Shown here in pieces: positions 20,909 to 29,378 of a stretch of DNA of 64,000 bases. The stretch's first letter is position 1; each line of letters starts with the position of its first letter. The DNA is taken from positions 1 through 64,000 of the forward strand of contig JBJXGZ010000118.1 in assembly GCA_046160625.1 (NCBI GenBank). The letters are read 5' to 3'. The DNA is from M3007 sp046160625. GTDB lineage: Bacteria > Bacteroidota > Bacteroidia > Chitinophagales > Saprospiraceae. Below the pieces are notes generated by a model that worked only from the letters and a program-made list of their open reading frames with translations, made no database searches and was not told the origin of the DNA. The translations under genes and the position numbers were made by a program.

Positions 20909-22274
20909 TACAAACCTAGCGTTGATGATCTCTTTTCTTAACAAATCCAACACCATAGCACCTGAAGGCTACAACCGTTGGCGCGTACCACCAGCTGCTC
21001 TGGCCATTCATTTGTGTATCGGCCAGATTTATGCCTACAGCGTGTTCAACAAACCCTTGTCGCAAGCCCTGGGTATTACCAAACCCGTTGAAGGCGATTG
21101 GACCTTGGTGCAGATCGGGTACATTTTTTCCATCGCCCTTTTTTGTCTGGGTGCTTCTGCGGCTGTGTTTGGCCGTTGGCTCGAAAGGGTCGGACCGCGA
21201 AAAGCCATGTTTGTATCTGCCTTGTGTTTTTCAGGCGGTTTTTTCCTATCCGCGTTAGGGGTTTGGTCGCACCAAATATGGCTGCTGTATCTTGGAAACG
21301 GTGTTCTGGGGGGTATAGGCTTGGGACTAGGGTACATTTCACCGGTTTCTACACTTATCAAATGGTTCCCTGACCGCCCCGGCATGGCTACCGGAATGGC
21401 TATCATGGGCTTCGGGGGCGGCGCCATGGTAGCAGCGCCCTTATCCATTCGCCTGATGGAGTTTTTTCAAACACCCGATTCTATTGGGGTAACGGAGACT
21501 TTTCTGGCACTGGGCATCCTGTATTTGGCATACATGCTGTTTGGCGTAATGACCGTCCGCATCCCTGCAGAGGGCTGGCAACCAGCAGGTGTGAGTAAGC
21601 AGGCAAGTCAAAATAATCCAGGAGCCGGATTGGATGCCGATGCCGCCATCCGGACCCCGCAATTTTACCTGTTGTTTGGGGTGCTGATGCTCAATGTCAG
21701 CGCAGGGATCGGGGTGTTGGGGCAGGCTTCGGTCATGATCCAGGAAATGTTTTCAGAAAAAGCGATCGGCGCCAGCCGGGCAGTAAGCGCTGCGGCGGCG
21801 GGCGGTTTTGTTGGACTATTGAGCCTTTTTAATATGGTAGGGCGGTTTTTCTGGTCTTCTTTGTCCGACAAGATTGGACGAAAAAACACCTATGCCATCT
21901 TTTTCCTTTTCGGCGCCGCCCTCTATATGTTGGTTCCTTTGACGGGTCGCATGGGCAATATCGTGTTGTTCGTTGGAGCCTTTTGTCTCATTATGAGTAT
22001 GTACGGTGGTGGATTTGCCACCATTCCAGCCTATTTGCGCGACATGTTTGGAACGAAAGAAGTAGGCGCGATACATGGCCGACTGCTGTTGGCCTGGAGT
22101 ATGGCGGCCTTGTTAGGGCCACAGCTTGTCAACAATATCAGGGCTTACCAAATTGATACCTTGCAGATGCCCGCCGCAGAAGCATATTCCGTCACCATGT
22201 ACCTTATGGCCGGACTGCTGGTTTTTGGTTTTATATGCAATATGCTCATAAAGCCACTTGGCAAAGCAGATTGA
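20901..22274 (+). CDS. OFA-family MFS transporter
   Basis: This 457-residue protein has about 12 membrane helices. It carries the OFA (oxalate/formate antiporter-like) pattern: an early GQIYAYSVFNKPL helix, an RVGPRKAM loop between helices 2 and 3, GIGLGLGYISPVSTLIKWFPDRPG, and SDKIGRKN in the central loop. OFA members exchange small organic anions across the inner membrane; the substrate cannot be read from sequence. The first ATG overlaps the NTPase stop codon by 8 bp. A second in-frame ATG at 20925 (MISFLNKSN) is an equally good start and would remove the overlap. A small-subunit gene follows 108 bp downstream. Confidence 0.9.
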   Translation: MPNTNLALMISFLNKSNTIAPEGYNRWRVPPAALAIHLCIGQIYAYSVFNKPLSQALGITKPVEGDWTLVQIGYIFSIALFCLGASAAVFGRWLERVGPRKAMFVSALCFSGGFFLSALGVWSHQIWLLYLGNGVLGGIGLGLGYISPVSTLIKWFPDRPGMATGMAIMGFGGGAMVAAPLSIRLMEFFQTPDSIGVTETFLALGILYLAYMLFGVMTVRIPAEGWQPAGVSKQASQNNPGAGLDADAAIRTPQFYLLFGVLMLNVSAGIGVLGQASVMIQEMFSEKAIGASRAVSAAAAGGFVGLLSLFNMVGRFFWSSLSDKIGRKNTYAIFFLFGAALYMLVPLTGRMGNIVLFVGAFCLIMSMYGGGFATIPAYLRDMFGTKEVGAIHGRLLLAWSMAALLGPQLVNNIRAYQIDTLQMPAAEAYSVTMYLMAGLLVFGFICNMLIKPLGKAD

Positions 22275-22382
22275 TTCGATTTTTGAGGATTTAGCCGATT
22301 GATTCGATTGACAATCAAAGCCTTGTAAGACCATTTCGCTCAAATCACTTTGCATTGACCATAACAACAATGTCAAATCAGT

Positions 22383-22499
22383 ATGAAAAAGCATAACCGT
22401 TCTGCGTACCTCTTGTGGCTCTCCTGGATTTTCGTGGCCATACCGGCCCTTTGGGGCATCCTGCAAACCCTGTACAAGGCGCTGGATTTATTCAAGTGA
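22383..22499 (+). CDS. MFS transporter small subunit (38 aa)
   Basis: This is a 38-codon ATG-to-TGA reading frame. It has a charged start (MKKHNRSAY), one hydrophobic helix with the pattern WLSWIFVAIPALWGILQT, and a LYKALDLFK tail. This W-x-x-x-x-IP-x-x-WG-x-x-QT pattern is that of the single-helix small-subunit proteins that accompany OFA-type MFS transporters, and it sits just downstream of one. It probably sits in the inner membrane beside the main transporter. It is easily missed because of its size. It ends 7 bp before the dioxygenase gene, so the genes are likely one transcript. Confidence 0.8.
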   Translation: MKKHNRSAYLLWLSWIFVAIPALWGILQTLYKALDLFK

Positions 22500-22506
22500 G
22501 AAAACC

Positions 22507-23397
22507 ATGAACAGAAAAAAATTTCTTCAAACCCTGGCATTATTGCCAATAGTTGGAGCAGCAATGAAACTGAACGAATTAAGCAAAATGACCGAGCCAC
22601 TTGCTGGCACCGAACGAATGCCCGTTTTGTTCCTTGGGCATGGCAGCCCTATGAACGCTATTGAAGAAAATGAATTTGTGGCAGGATTCAGAAAGATTGG
22701 CAAAGAGATCCAAAAGCCCAATGCCATCCTTTGCATTTCGGCACACTGGGAAACACGAGGCACTTTTGTGACCGCGATGGAAAAACCACGCACCATCCAC
22801 GACTTTGGGGGATTCCCTCAAGCCTTGTTTGATGTGCAATATCCTGCCCCTGGCAGTCCTGCTCTGGCTAAAGAAACCCAAAGCGCCATTACCAAGACAC
22901 AAGTGGGCCTGGATGAAAAATGGGGACTTGATCACGGCGCATGGTCTGTGATTAAACATCTTTATCCCAATGCGGATGTGCCTGTGATTCAAATGAGTCT
23001 GGACTACAATCAGCCGCCACAATACCACTACGAGTTGGCCAAAGAACTGGCTTCGCTCCGTAATAAAGGGGTGCTGATCGTTGGCAGTGGAAACATGGTT
23101 CACAACCTCGGCATGGTTGCGTGGGACAGGCTGAACGATGCCGGATTTGGTTTCGATTGGGCAATAGAAGCCAGCGAAAAAATGAAAAACCACATCCTTT
23201 CCGGCGATCATCAGGCGTTGGTCAACTTTCGCTCACAAGGCCGGGCATTTGATTTGGCCATTCCTACGCCTGAGCATTACTTGCCCCTGCTCTATGCCCT
23301 CGCTTTGCAGGAAAAAAATGAAGTTGTGAGCCTGTTCAACGACAAAGCAGTAGCTGGGTCATTGACCATGACTTCTCTGAGCATCCATAAGGCATAG
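22507..23397 (+). CDS. ygiD: 4,5-DOPA extradiol dioxygenase-like protein (YgiD/LigB family)
   Basis: This 296-residue protein belongs to the LigB-type extradiol ring-cleavage dioxygenases, whose YgiD/plant DODA branch opens the catechol ring of DOPA using a divalent metal. Metal-ligand histidines are seen in FLGHGSPMNA, SAHWETRG and GLDHGAWSV, with a further conserved GSGNMVHNL. The N-terminus (MNRKKFLQTLALLPIVGAA) looks like a Tat-type or hydrophobic leader, unusual for the cytosolic YgiD of enterics and possibly an export signal. Its in vivo substrate here is unknown. It lies in the probable NTPase-MFS-small-subunit transcription unit. Confidence 0.88.
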   Translation: MNRKKFLQTLALLPIVGAAMKLNELSKMTEPLAGTERMPVLFLGHGSPMNAIEENEFVAGFRKIGKEIQKPNAILCISAHWETRGTFVTAMEKPRTIHDFGGFPQALFDVQYPAPGSPALAKETQSAITKTQVGLDEKWGLDHGAWSVIKHLYPNADVPVIQMSLDYNQPPQYHYELAKELASLRNKGVLIVGSGNMVHNLGMVAWDRLNDAGFGFDWAIEASEKMKNHILSGDHQALVNFRSQGRAFDLAIPTPEHYLPLLYALALQEKNEVVSLFNDKAVAGSLTMTSLSIHKA

Positions 23398-23539
23398 TAA
23401 GTTGTCATTATCCGTACCCATAACTGCCCTTGGATAGGCTATCCATGTCTTTCTGTCGAAATCAACCCTGTGTCGGCATAGAGGAGTCACATTTTTAGGC
23501 ACCGTGAATAAGATCTTGTCATTTGCAATTGTCAAATAT

Positions 23540-24802
23540 ATGAAACTCAGCCTCCCTTCCCTCCTTGCCATCGCCCTCTTTTATTGTCACCAACCCTCCC
23601 TGCTCGCACAAAAACCGATGCCTTCCCAAAAATCCAGGGATTGCATGACCCGAGTTATCGCGATAGACGATTCTTTGGGGAAAGCACGCAACCATGCCTG
23701 CGAGCGGCTTGATCTGAGTGAAACCATACGGCAATACGCCAAGGGTTTGAGCAAAATAAGCTACAAAGCTTGCCCGACTAGCTTTGTTACGGCTTTCAAA
23801 AAGCACCGCGAAGCGTGGTTGGCTTTGATTCCAATAACAGACCAATATCCTGCGTTACGCGGCGAGATGCACGATCTTTTCAAAAAGATCGAATCTGGAA
23901 AAGATGGTGATCAGTTTAAGGTGCTGGTAAAGGCGGTATGGGATACCTGGGCAGAGATTGAGACAGCCATGGCCGATGCCTCAGCACAAGATCAGCCGAT
24001 CCTCGTTTCCCCACAATGGGTATTTGAGCGCTTGAACGACCCGACTTTGGTAGTTATCCAGGTTAATTTCCTGAGGCTCGATTACGACCGGGAGCATATT
24101 CCCGGAGCCCGGTTTTTATGGGCAGAATGGATAACGCCCAACTCGCCCGAAGGCAACTACAATATACCTGACAAGAAACAGGCGACTGCCCTGCTCCAGA
24201 AGCTGGGCATTTCCAACAATTCAAAAATTGTACTTTGCCACACCCGCGATCAGGTCACCGTGACTTCGAGGATTTTTCTCACACTGGAGCAATTAGGGCT
24301 GCAGGGGCGGGTTTCGTATCTGAATGGAGGTCTGGAAGCGTGGAAAAAGGCAAAGTATCCGGTCACCAAAGAAATTTCCGAATTCAAAAAGGGCAATTTC
24401 AAAGCAAAACCAGGCGAGTTAATCGTAGACGCAAACTATGTGCTGCAATCACTCCGCTCCGACAGCTCGGTTGTCGTGGATGCCCGGATTAAGCGTTTCT
24501 ACGATGGGGATCTCACCGGCAATCCCCGTGACGGGCACATTACCGGGGCACTTAATATCCCATACCCAGACATGGTGGACAGCACCAATATGTTCAAGCC
24601 TTTGGACCAATTAGAATCTTATTTTACGCCCGTGGTAGCGGACAAGAAAAAAGAAATTGTGCTGTATTGTTTTATCGGCCAAACAGCGAGCGTGGTGTAC
24701 ATCGCTGGCCGTTTGTTGGGCTACCGGCTGAAGCTCTATGATGCATCTCTACAAGAGTGGAGCCGACGGGACGAACTTCCCATGGAGAAGACAAAAAAGT
24801 GA
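23540..24802 (+). CDS. Exported double-rhodanese sulfurtransferase
   Basis: Starting at the ATG at 23540 gives a 420-residue protein with a clear signal peptide (MKLSLPSLLAIALFYCHQPS). An ATG 12 codons upstream would only add residues before it. A helical N-terminal part of about 130 residues precedes two rhodanese domains. The first has its loop cysteine at about residue 233 (LCHTRDQ), the second at about 377 (YCFIGQTAS). Tandem rhodaneses of the thiosulfate/3-mercaptopyruvate sulfurtransferase type move sulfane sulfur to cyanide or thiols, using the C-terminal cysteine. Here both loops keep a cysteine, whereas the first domain is inactive in classical members. The periplasm is the likely location. 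Confidence 0.9.
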   Translation: MKLSLPSLLAIALFYCHQPSLLAQKPMPSQKSRDCMTRVIAIDDSLGKARNHACERLDLSETIRQYAKGLSKISYKACPTSFVTAFKKHREAWLALIPITDQYPALRGEMHDLFKKIESGKDGDQFKVLVKAVWDTWAEIETAMADASAQDQPILVSPQWVFERLNDPTLVVIQVNFLRLDYDREHIPGARFLWAEWITPNSPEGNYNIPDKKQATALLQKLGISNNSKIVLCHTRDQVTVTSRIFLTLEQLGLQGRVSYLNGGLEAWKKAKYPVTKEISEFKKGNFKAKPGELIVDANYVLQSLRSDSSVVVDARIKRFYDGDLTGNPRDGHITGALNIPYPDMVDSTNMFKPLDQLESYFTPVVADKKKEIVLYCFIGQTASVVYIAGRLLGYRLKLYDASLQEWSRRDELPMEKTKK

Positions 24803-24954
24803 ACGCTCGCCCATCCCCTCCTTCCTACCCAATATTGATTTCCCCTTTTATGGTTTAGCAATCCGGTTTCTCTGCTGAAATCGCACAACATTCTGTGGAA
24901 AAATTTCCCTCTGAGGCTAAAGCTTGGTAAAAAACCTCGACTTTTACACGCTCA

Positions 24955-24980
24955 TTGGATGGCGCTGAAACGCCATCCAA
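24955..24980. other. Perfect 10-bp stem-loop
   Basis: TTGGATGGCG and CGCCATCCAA pair perfectly around a CTGAAA loop in the 222-bp gap between the rhodanese and barrel genes. It lacks a T-run on either strand, so it is not a typical intrinsic terminator. It may be an mRNA 3' end structure or a leader element of the barrel gene 45 bp downstream. Confidence 0.5.
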
Positions 24981-25024
24981 CAATTAAAACTAGATTATTT
25001 ACCTGCTAACAAATTACATTCACA

Positions 25025-25765
25025 ATGAAAAAAATTGCACTGCTTCTCTTCTTCGCAACTTTTATGCTCGGAAAAGCCGAAGCCCAAAAAGGCATCCGTT
25101 TTGGTTTCCAAGCCAGCCCATCCTGGTCCTGGATGCGCACCAATGACCGTAAAATAGAAGGCGTAAGCTCCAATTGGGGCATTAAAATCGGCGCACTTGG
25201 CGAGTATTACTTTGCGGATAACTACGCCCTCACCGCAGGCCTTGGCTTTGGCTTCAACCAGGGCGGAAGCCTCCAAAACGGCTATTCACGCTGGAAGCCC
25301 TGGGATCCCGCCAACACAGAACTAACCGACATCCCATCCGACACCTTTGGCATAGACGCCAAACTTCACTACCGCATTAATTATGTAGAAATACCCTTCG
25401 GCCTGAAAATGCGCGGCGGCTCCAATGAAGATGCGCGTTTCAAGTTTTACGCCGAATTGCCGGTGTTCACCCTGGGCTTTGTCACCAAAGGCATAGGCGA
25501 CATCCGTGGCACCAATACGCAGAATCTGAATGATATTGATATCCGGGAGGAAGTAAAAGGCCTTTCGCTCTCTTGGGGACTCGGCGGTGGTATCGAGTAT
25601 GAGTTTGCTACCAACGCCACGCTCGTAGCCGGCCTCGCTTTCCAAAAACAATTCACCGACATAACCCGGAATGGTTTTGTTGAGAAGACTTCCGGCAACT
25701 GGGACAAAGAAGATTCAAAGGCTACGTTTGGAAACATAGCACTCAAACTCGGTGTGTTTTTCTAA
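25025..25765 (+). CDS. Outer-membrane beta-barrel protein (PorT-like family)
   Basis: The protein has 246 residues with a signal peptide ending at about residue 20 (GKAEAQ). Alternating aromatic strands follow (FGFQASPSWSWM, IGALGEYYFADNYALTAGLGFGF, YRINYVEIPFGLKM), and the final strand ends in Phe, as typical outer-membrane barrels do. This is the layout of the outer membrane protein beta-barrel family common in Bacteroidota. No ligand or partner can be named. It is a single-gene unit ending at an intrinsic terminator. Confidence 0.88.
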   Translation: MKKIALLLFFATFMLGKAEAQKGIRFGFQASPSWSWMRTNDRKIEGVSSNWGIKIGALGEYYFADNYALTAGLGFGFNQGGSLQNGYSRWKPWDPANTELTDIPSDTFGIDAKLHYRINYVEIPFGLKMRGGSNEDARFKFYAELPVFTLGFVTKGIGDIRGTNTQNLNDIDIREEVKGLSLSWGLGGGIEYEFATNATLVAGLAFQKQFTDITRNGFVEKTSGNWDKEDSKATFGNIALKLGVFF

Positions 25766-25790
25766 GCCTCTATCAAAAACGATCCGAGAA

Positions 25791-25830
25791 CAAGCCTCCT
25801 CGTTCACGTCAATGGGGAGGCTTGTTTTTT
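25791..25830 (+). terminator. Intrinsic terminator of the barrel gene
   Basis: CAAGCCTCC (25791-25799) pairs with GGAGGCTTG (25816-25824) and is followed by six T residues. It lies 26 bp after the barrel gene's stop and overlaps the 3' end of the convergent ArsR gene. Confidence 0.85.
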
Positions 25831-26165
25831 CGATTCTTTTTTGGAGCTATATCCATTTTCTCCAGAAAACCAATCGCGCTCGTTGCAAGCGCAATACGGT
25901 CGTAATCAAGACTGTAGTAAACAAATTTGCGATCTCGGCGGGTATTCACCAATGCCGCTTGGCGCAAAATGCGCAAGTGTTGTGATGCAACAGATTGCTC
26001 GATTTTGAGTGTCGCGAAAATTTCACCCACGTTGGCAGAGCCATTGTTTTCCTCAATTACGCGGATAATTCGCAACCGGAGTGGGTGAGCCAATGCCCTT
26101 AAAATACGCACGGCTGGTCTTAATTGCTCACTAGCGATGAGCGGTGGCGGTGTTTGTTTAATCAT
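25809..26165 (-). CDS. ArsR-family winged-helix regulator
   Basis: This 118-residue protein has the ArsR helix-turn-helix: RILRALAHPLRLRIIRVIEE, then VASQHLRILRQAALV as recognition helix, then the wing (DRKFVYYSLDY). No metal-binding cysteines are visible, so it is not an obvious metal sensor. The C-terminus is a Lys/Asn-rich tail. A near match to a -7 box (CAAAGATG on the plus strand at 26210-26217) lies 45 bp upstream of the start. It ends convergently against the barrel gene, and its target is unknown. Confidence 0.9.
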   Translation of the reverse strand: MIKQTPPPLIASEQLRPAVRILRALAHPLRLRIIRVIEENNGSANVGEIFATLKIEQSVASQHLRILRQAALVNTRRDRKFVYYSLDYDRIALATSAIGFLEKMDIAPKKNRKNKPPH

Positions 26166-26251
26166 GCTTTTTGCCTTGTAATCGGTATGAGATTATTGGA
26201 TAAGTGGGGCAAAGATGCAATTCCCCTTTTGATTGAGCAACACTCCAAAAT

Positions 26252-26289
26252 AAAAAAAGCAAGCCGTTCTATTTAACAGAACGGCTTGC
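26252..26289 (-). terminator. Strong intrinsic terminator
   Basis: A perfect 12-bp stem (26259-26270 with 26278-26289, loop ATTTAAC) is followed on the minus strand by seven T residues (plus-strand A-run 26252-26258). It ends transcription of the ArsR gene at 26330-26668. Confidence 0.92.
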
Positions 26290-26329
26290 TATGACTTACA
26301 CTTAGTTAAACATTAAACAAACTGCAACG

Positions 26330-26668
26330 TCAAGCAGCAAGTTCTTCCACAAGGGAGGAAATCTGGCCTATTCGGCTGCGATTGACGGAGTAGAAAATGA
26401 ATTTTCCGTTGCGTTCCGTCTGCACCACGCCTGCACTCCGCAGGATAGCAAGGTGCTGGCTTGCTACACTTTGTTCCAGCCGGAGTTTCACATAAATTTC
26501 AGTCACGGTCATGCGTTTGTTCTCATCCAAAAGGTCGAGCATTTTTTGGCGTAATTTGTGGTTCACAGCGCGCAATACCAGCGCGGCCTTACGCAACTCG
26601 ATGTAGTCGAGTGACGTGTCGTGTGACCCATTTTTGAGCGACACACGTTCGATGTTTGTTTTTCCCAT
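26330..26668 (-). CDS. ArsR-family winged-helix regulator
   Basis: I place the start at the ATG at 26668 (MGKTNIERV), giving 112 residues; the longer frame to 26767 adds a basic stretch untypical of the family. The core has LRAVNHKLRQKMLDLLDEN, the recognition helix QSVASQHLAILRSAGVV, and a wing with RNGKFIFYSVN. The recognition helix nearly matches that of the neighbouring ArsR protein (EQSVASQHL in both), which suggests related operators or a duplication. No sensor cysteines are visible. It is a monocistronic unit closed by the strong terminator downstream. Confidence 0.9.
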   Translation of the reverse strand: MGKTNIERVSLKNGSHDTSLDYIELRKAALVLRAVNHKLRQKMLDLLDENKRMTVTEIYVKLRLEQSVASQHLAILRSAGVVQTERNGKFIFYSVNRSRIGQISSLVEELAA

Positions 26669-26846
26669 ACTAAATGTTTGAAAAAGGTGAGTGGACACAG
26701 TTTTGAATCTTTTCTGCGTCACAAATTGTGCCAATTTAATTTTCAAGAAAAATGACATACGTTGCAAATAGCAGACGTAATCTCTTTTAAATCAGCACGA
26801 AAATAAGCAATATAAATCAATAAATTGTAAAACAATCATATTTTCT

Positions 26847-27611
26847 TCAAAATGGCGGCTTGGCGGACGTAGTGATATTTGGAGCTTTCATGTAATAGGG
26901 CTCGAAATAGGCAATATCCTGAAAATCAGCGTTTTGAAAAATTTGGTCTGCAAGCACCGAAAGGTTCCCGGCAGAGCACTTTTTTATTTCCGAAAATTTT
27001 ATTTTTTCCAAAAATCCGCCGCTCCTAATTTTTTCCATACCGTTCCCGGCCAAAACAATGCCGCCACCTCCCGTGACACCCGCCTTTTCTGAAATAAAGT
27101 CTTCAAACAAATTGTTATTTAAATCCAGGGGCTGTGCAGCCGCTATTTCTCGCAACCCTGCATCGTACACCGCAAGCCAAACTTCTTGCCGGCGTGCATC
27201 CAACATTGGGACGAAAATTGGGCTGTTGCGATATTGAGATATTGGATATTGAGATATTGGATACTGGACATTGGATTCCCCAACTCCAATCTCCAAACGA
27301 CTGGCATACGCGAGGGCCAGCAATGTATCAACCGCAATGAGGGGCTTGTCCAGAGCATAGCAAATTCCTTTCGCCACAGAAGCTCCCACGCGTAGCGCGG
27401 TGTATGCGCCAGGGCCTCGGCTAAGTGCCACAGCGTCAAGTTGAGCAAGTGGGATGCCAGCAATCTCGCAACATTCGCGGATTTGAAGGGTAAGCAATGC
27501 TGCGTGACTTTGAGTCTCCAGTTTTTCAGAAAGCGCAACTACCCGACCGTCCACACTAATGGCGGCGGAACAGACTTCGCTGGAGGTTTCGATGAGCAGG
27601 ATTTTTGCCAT
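26847..27611 (-). CDS. tsaB: tRNA threonylcarbamoyladenosine biosynthesis protein TsaB
   Basis: TsaB (YeaZ) is the non-catalytic ASKHA-fold partner of TsaD in making t6A37 of ANN-decoding tRNAs. Typical features are ILLIETSSEVCSAAI at the start, the QSHAALL segment, ALSRGPGAYTALRVG (about 63-77) and MLDARRQEVW. At 254 residues it is longer than usual. The excess includes about residues 109-130, where repeated QYPIS motifs are translated from an ATATTGAGATATTGG repeat. This surface-loop insertion seems tolerated because both flanks remain conserved. It is divergent from the DUF4286 gene, with a -7 box almost touching its start codon. Confidence 0.93.
   Translation of the reverse strand: MAKILLIETSSEVCSAAISVDGRVVALSEKLETQSHAALLTLQIRECCEIAGIPLAQLDAVALSRGPGAYTALRVGASVAKGICYALDKPLIAVDTLLALAYASRLEIGVGESNVQYPISQYPISQYRNSPIFVPMLDARRQEVWLAVYDAGLREIAAAQPLDLNNNLFEDFISEKAGVTGGGGIVLAGNGMEKIRSGGFLEKIKFSEIKKCSAGNLSVLADQIFQNADFQDIAYFEPYYMKAPNITTSAKPPF
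27222..27287. repeat. Word-like tandem repeat inserted in tsaB
   Basis: Copies of a GATATTGGATATTGA-type unit occur in tandem within the gene and read as QYPISQYPISQY on the coding strand. The repeat is in frame and leaves the flanking TsaB motifs intact. It is the kind of short low-complexity repeat otherwise found between genes in this window. Confidence 0.8.
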
Positions 27612-27619
27612 AGTAACCG

Positions 27620-27649
27620 CAAAAGTAAGTCCGGCTCGCCCTACTTTTG
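27620..27649. promoter_or_regulatory. Back-to-back -7 boxes for tsaB and the DUF4286 gene
   Basis: TACTTTTG occurs on the minus strand at 27627-27620 and on the plus strand at 27642-27649; both match the Bacteroidota -7 consensus TAnnTTTG. The first ends 8 bp before the tsaB ATG, implying a nearly leaderless mRNA. The second is 24 bp before the DUF4286 ATG. Clear -33 TTTG boxes were not found. Confidence 0.55.
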
Positions 27650-27673
27650 AGCGACTTAATTATTCCTGTAACT

Positions 27674-27994
27674 ATGCTGCTTTACAATGTCACCGTTACC
27701 ATTGACCTTGATGTACACGAGGACTGGCTCCGATGGATGCGCGAAACGCACATTCCCGATGTAATGATCACAGGGATGTTTATCTCCTACCGCCTCTGCC
27801 GCCTCATTGGTCACGAGCACACGGATTCCGAAATCTATGCCGTGCAATATGCCGTACGAGATATGGCGCACCTGATACGGTACCAAAACGAGTTCGGCCC
27901 CGAACTTCAACGCCAGCATAAGGAACGTTATGACGGGAAGTACGCCGTGTTCCGCACGGTGATGGAGGTGGTGGATCACAATGAGAAACTATGA
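27674..27994 (+). CDS. DUF4286 family protein
   Basis: I start it at the ATG at 27674 (MLLYNVTVTIDLD), because this is where the family pattern begins and a -7 box lies 24 bp upstream; the frame extends 9 codons further back. The 106-residue product shows the family's features: a first beta strand, HEDWLRWMRETHIPDVMITG, a middle ESEIYAVQYAV-like strand (here DSEIYAVQYAV) and a final FRTVMEVV strand. The fold is probably ferredoxin-like (dimeric alpha-beta barrel type). No biochemical role is known to me. The stop is 3 bp before aroA, so the genes are cotranscribed. Confidence 0.85.
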   Translation: MLLYNVTVTIDLDVHEDWLRWMRETHIPDVMITGMFISYRLCRLIGHEHTDSEIYAVQYAVRDMAHLIRYQNEFGPELQRQHKERYDGKYAVFRTVMEVVDHNEKL

Positions 27995-27997
27995 ACG

Positions 27998-29311
27998 ATG
28001 AATGATGAACAGGTGACCCGAAAAGATGAGACAACAACAGGAATCGGCCGGCTAACAACGGCCTGCGTTTCCAAAAATTCCCGCGAATTACGTGGCGCCG
28101 TCGTACTCGACGGCTCTAAAAGCATCAGCAACCGCGCCCTTATTGCCCTTACTTTGGCTGGGGCGAATCCTCAGGATTGGCTCTCCAATCTTTCCACTTC
28201 CAATGACACCCAAACCTTGCTGCGATTGTTGGCGCAAAAAAGTGGCACGTTCGATGCTGGCGATGCTGGCACGGCATTCCGCTTTCTTACAGCATATCTC
28301 TCCACACAGCCAGGTGAACAGGTGCTCAGCGGATCGAAACGGATGCTTGAGCGGCCCATTGGCCCATTGGTGGAAGCATTGCAGCAACTTGGCGCTGACA
28401 TCCATTTTTTGGGAAAAGAAGGCTATCCGCCCTTGAAAATCGGCGAAATAAAACCCAGAGCGCGTAACATCCGAGTGCCAGCCAATATCAGCAGCCAATT
28501 CCTTTCAGCATTGTTGATGATTGGTCCGTATTTGCCAGAAGGGCTGGAGCTGGTACCTCAAGGCCCTTTGGTGTCTCGACCCTATTTAGAAATGACACTA
28601 AATGTGATGCGGCATTTTGGGGCAACAGTAGCGTGGCAGGGCGAAGCGCTGGTGGTGGCTGCTGGCAAGTACACTCCGCGTCATTTGTTCATAGAGGCTG
28701 ACTGGTCGGCAGCGTCGTATTGGTATGCAATGGCGGCTTTTTCTGAGGAGTTGGATTTGACACTGAAGGGGCTTCAGGAACGCAGTTGGCAAGGCGATTC
28801 GGTGTTGTCAAACATGATGCAACGATTTGATATTCAAACGTATTTTGGAGAAAATGAAGTCCGCTTGAAAAAAATCGGTGGAGCGTCGAGACCATTTTTT
28901 GAAAAGGATTTTCTAGCATGTCCCGACCTTGCACAAACCCTCGCTGTTGTTTGCGCTGGCTTGGAAACAACCGCGGTTTTCAGCGGTCTGGAAACACTGA
29001 GCATCAAGGAGACCGACCGTATTGCTGCTTTGAAAACCGAGTTGGCGAAGCTGGGCGTCTCGTTTGCAAAACTGCCCGCCCGTTTTTCAAAAAAATGGCC
29101 GGAAAAAACGTTTTACAGTCTGGAAGGGAAAGCTGAATTAATAACCGTGCCGCGCATTGCCACTTATGGCGACCACCGCATGGCAATGGCTTTTGCAACT
29201 CTTGCGATGCTTGGTCCCGTGGAAATAGAAAACCCGGGAGTGGTGTCGAAATCGTACCCACAGTTTTGGGAGCATTTGAAGGCGATGGGGTTTGAGGTGT
29301 CACTAAAATAG
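27998..29311 (+). CDS. aroA: 3-phosphoshikimate 1-carboxyvinyltransferase (EPSP synthase)
   Basis: EPSP synthase joins shikimate-3-phosphate and phosphoenolpyruvate in the sixth step of the shikimate pathway. The 437-residue protein has the N-terminal DGSKSISNRALI, DAGTAFRFLTAY, the ANISSQFLSALLMIGPYL segment, IKETDRIAALKTEL and the C-terminal ATYGDHRMAMAFA. The glycine-rich LxAGNAGTAxR loop of many bacteria is reduced here to DAGDAGTAFR, as in Bacteroidota forms. The first 30 residues are not conserved-looking, so a start further in is possible. It follows the DUF4286 gene by 3 bp. Confidence 0.95.
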   Translation: MNDEQVTRKDETTTGIGRLTTACVSKNSRELRGAVVLDGSKSISNRALIALTLAGANPQDWLSNLSTSNDTQTLLRLLAQKSGTFDAGDAGTAFRFLTAYLSTQPGEQVLSGSKRMLERPIGPLVEALQQLGADIHFLGKEGYPPLKIGEIKPRARNIRVPANISSQFLSALLMIGPYLPEGLELVPQGPLVSRPYLEMTLNVMRHFGATVAWQGEALVVAAGKYTPRHLFIEADWSAASYWYAMAAFSEELDLTLKGLQERSWQGDSVLSNMMQRFDIQTYFGENEVRLKKIGGASRPFFEKDFLACPDLAQTLAVVCAGLETTAVFSGLETLSIKETDRIAALKTELAKLGVSFAKLPARFSKKWPEKTFYSLEGKAELITVPRIATYGDHRMAMAFATLAMLGPVEIENPGVVSKSYPQFWEHLKAMGFEVSLK

Positions 29312-29315
29312 TGCC

Positions 29316-29337
29316 CAGACGACATTTGAGTCGTCTG
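29316..29337. other. Short perfect hairpin after aroA
   Basis: CAGACGAC and GTCGTCTG pair around ATTTGA, 4 bp past the aroA stop and 41 bp before the methyltransferase start. It has no T-run. It may be an mRNA processing or stability hairpin, or one of the many repeat families seen between genes here. Confidence 0.4.
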
Positions 29338-29378
29338 ACAAGTAAACCTGAAATCATCAGAAAACCAAGACATTCAAT

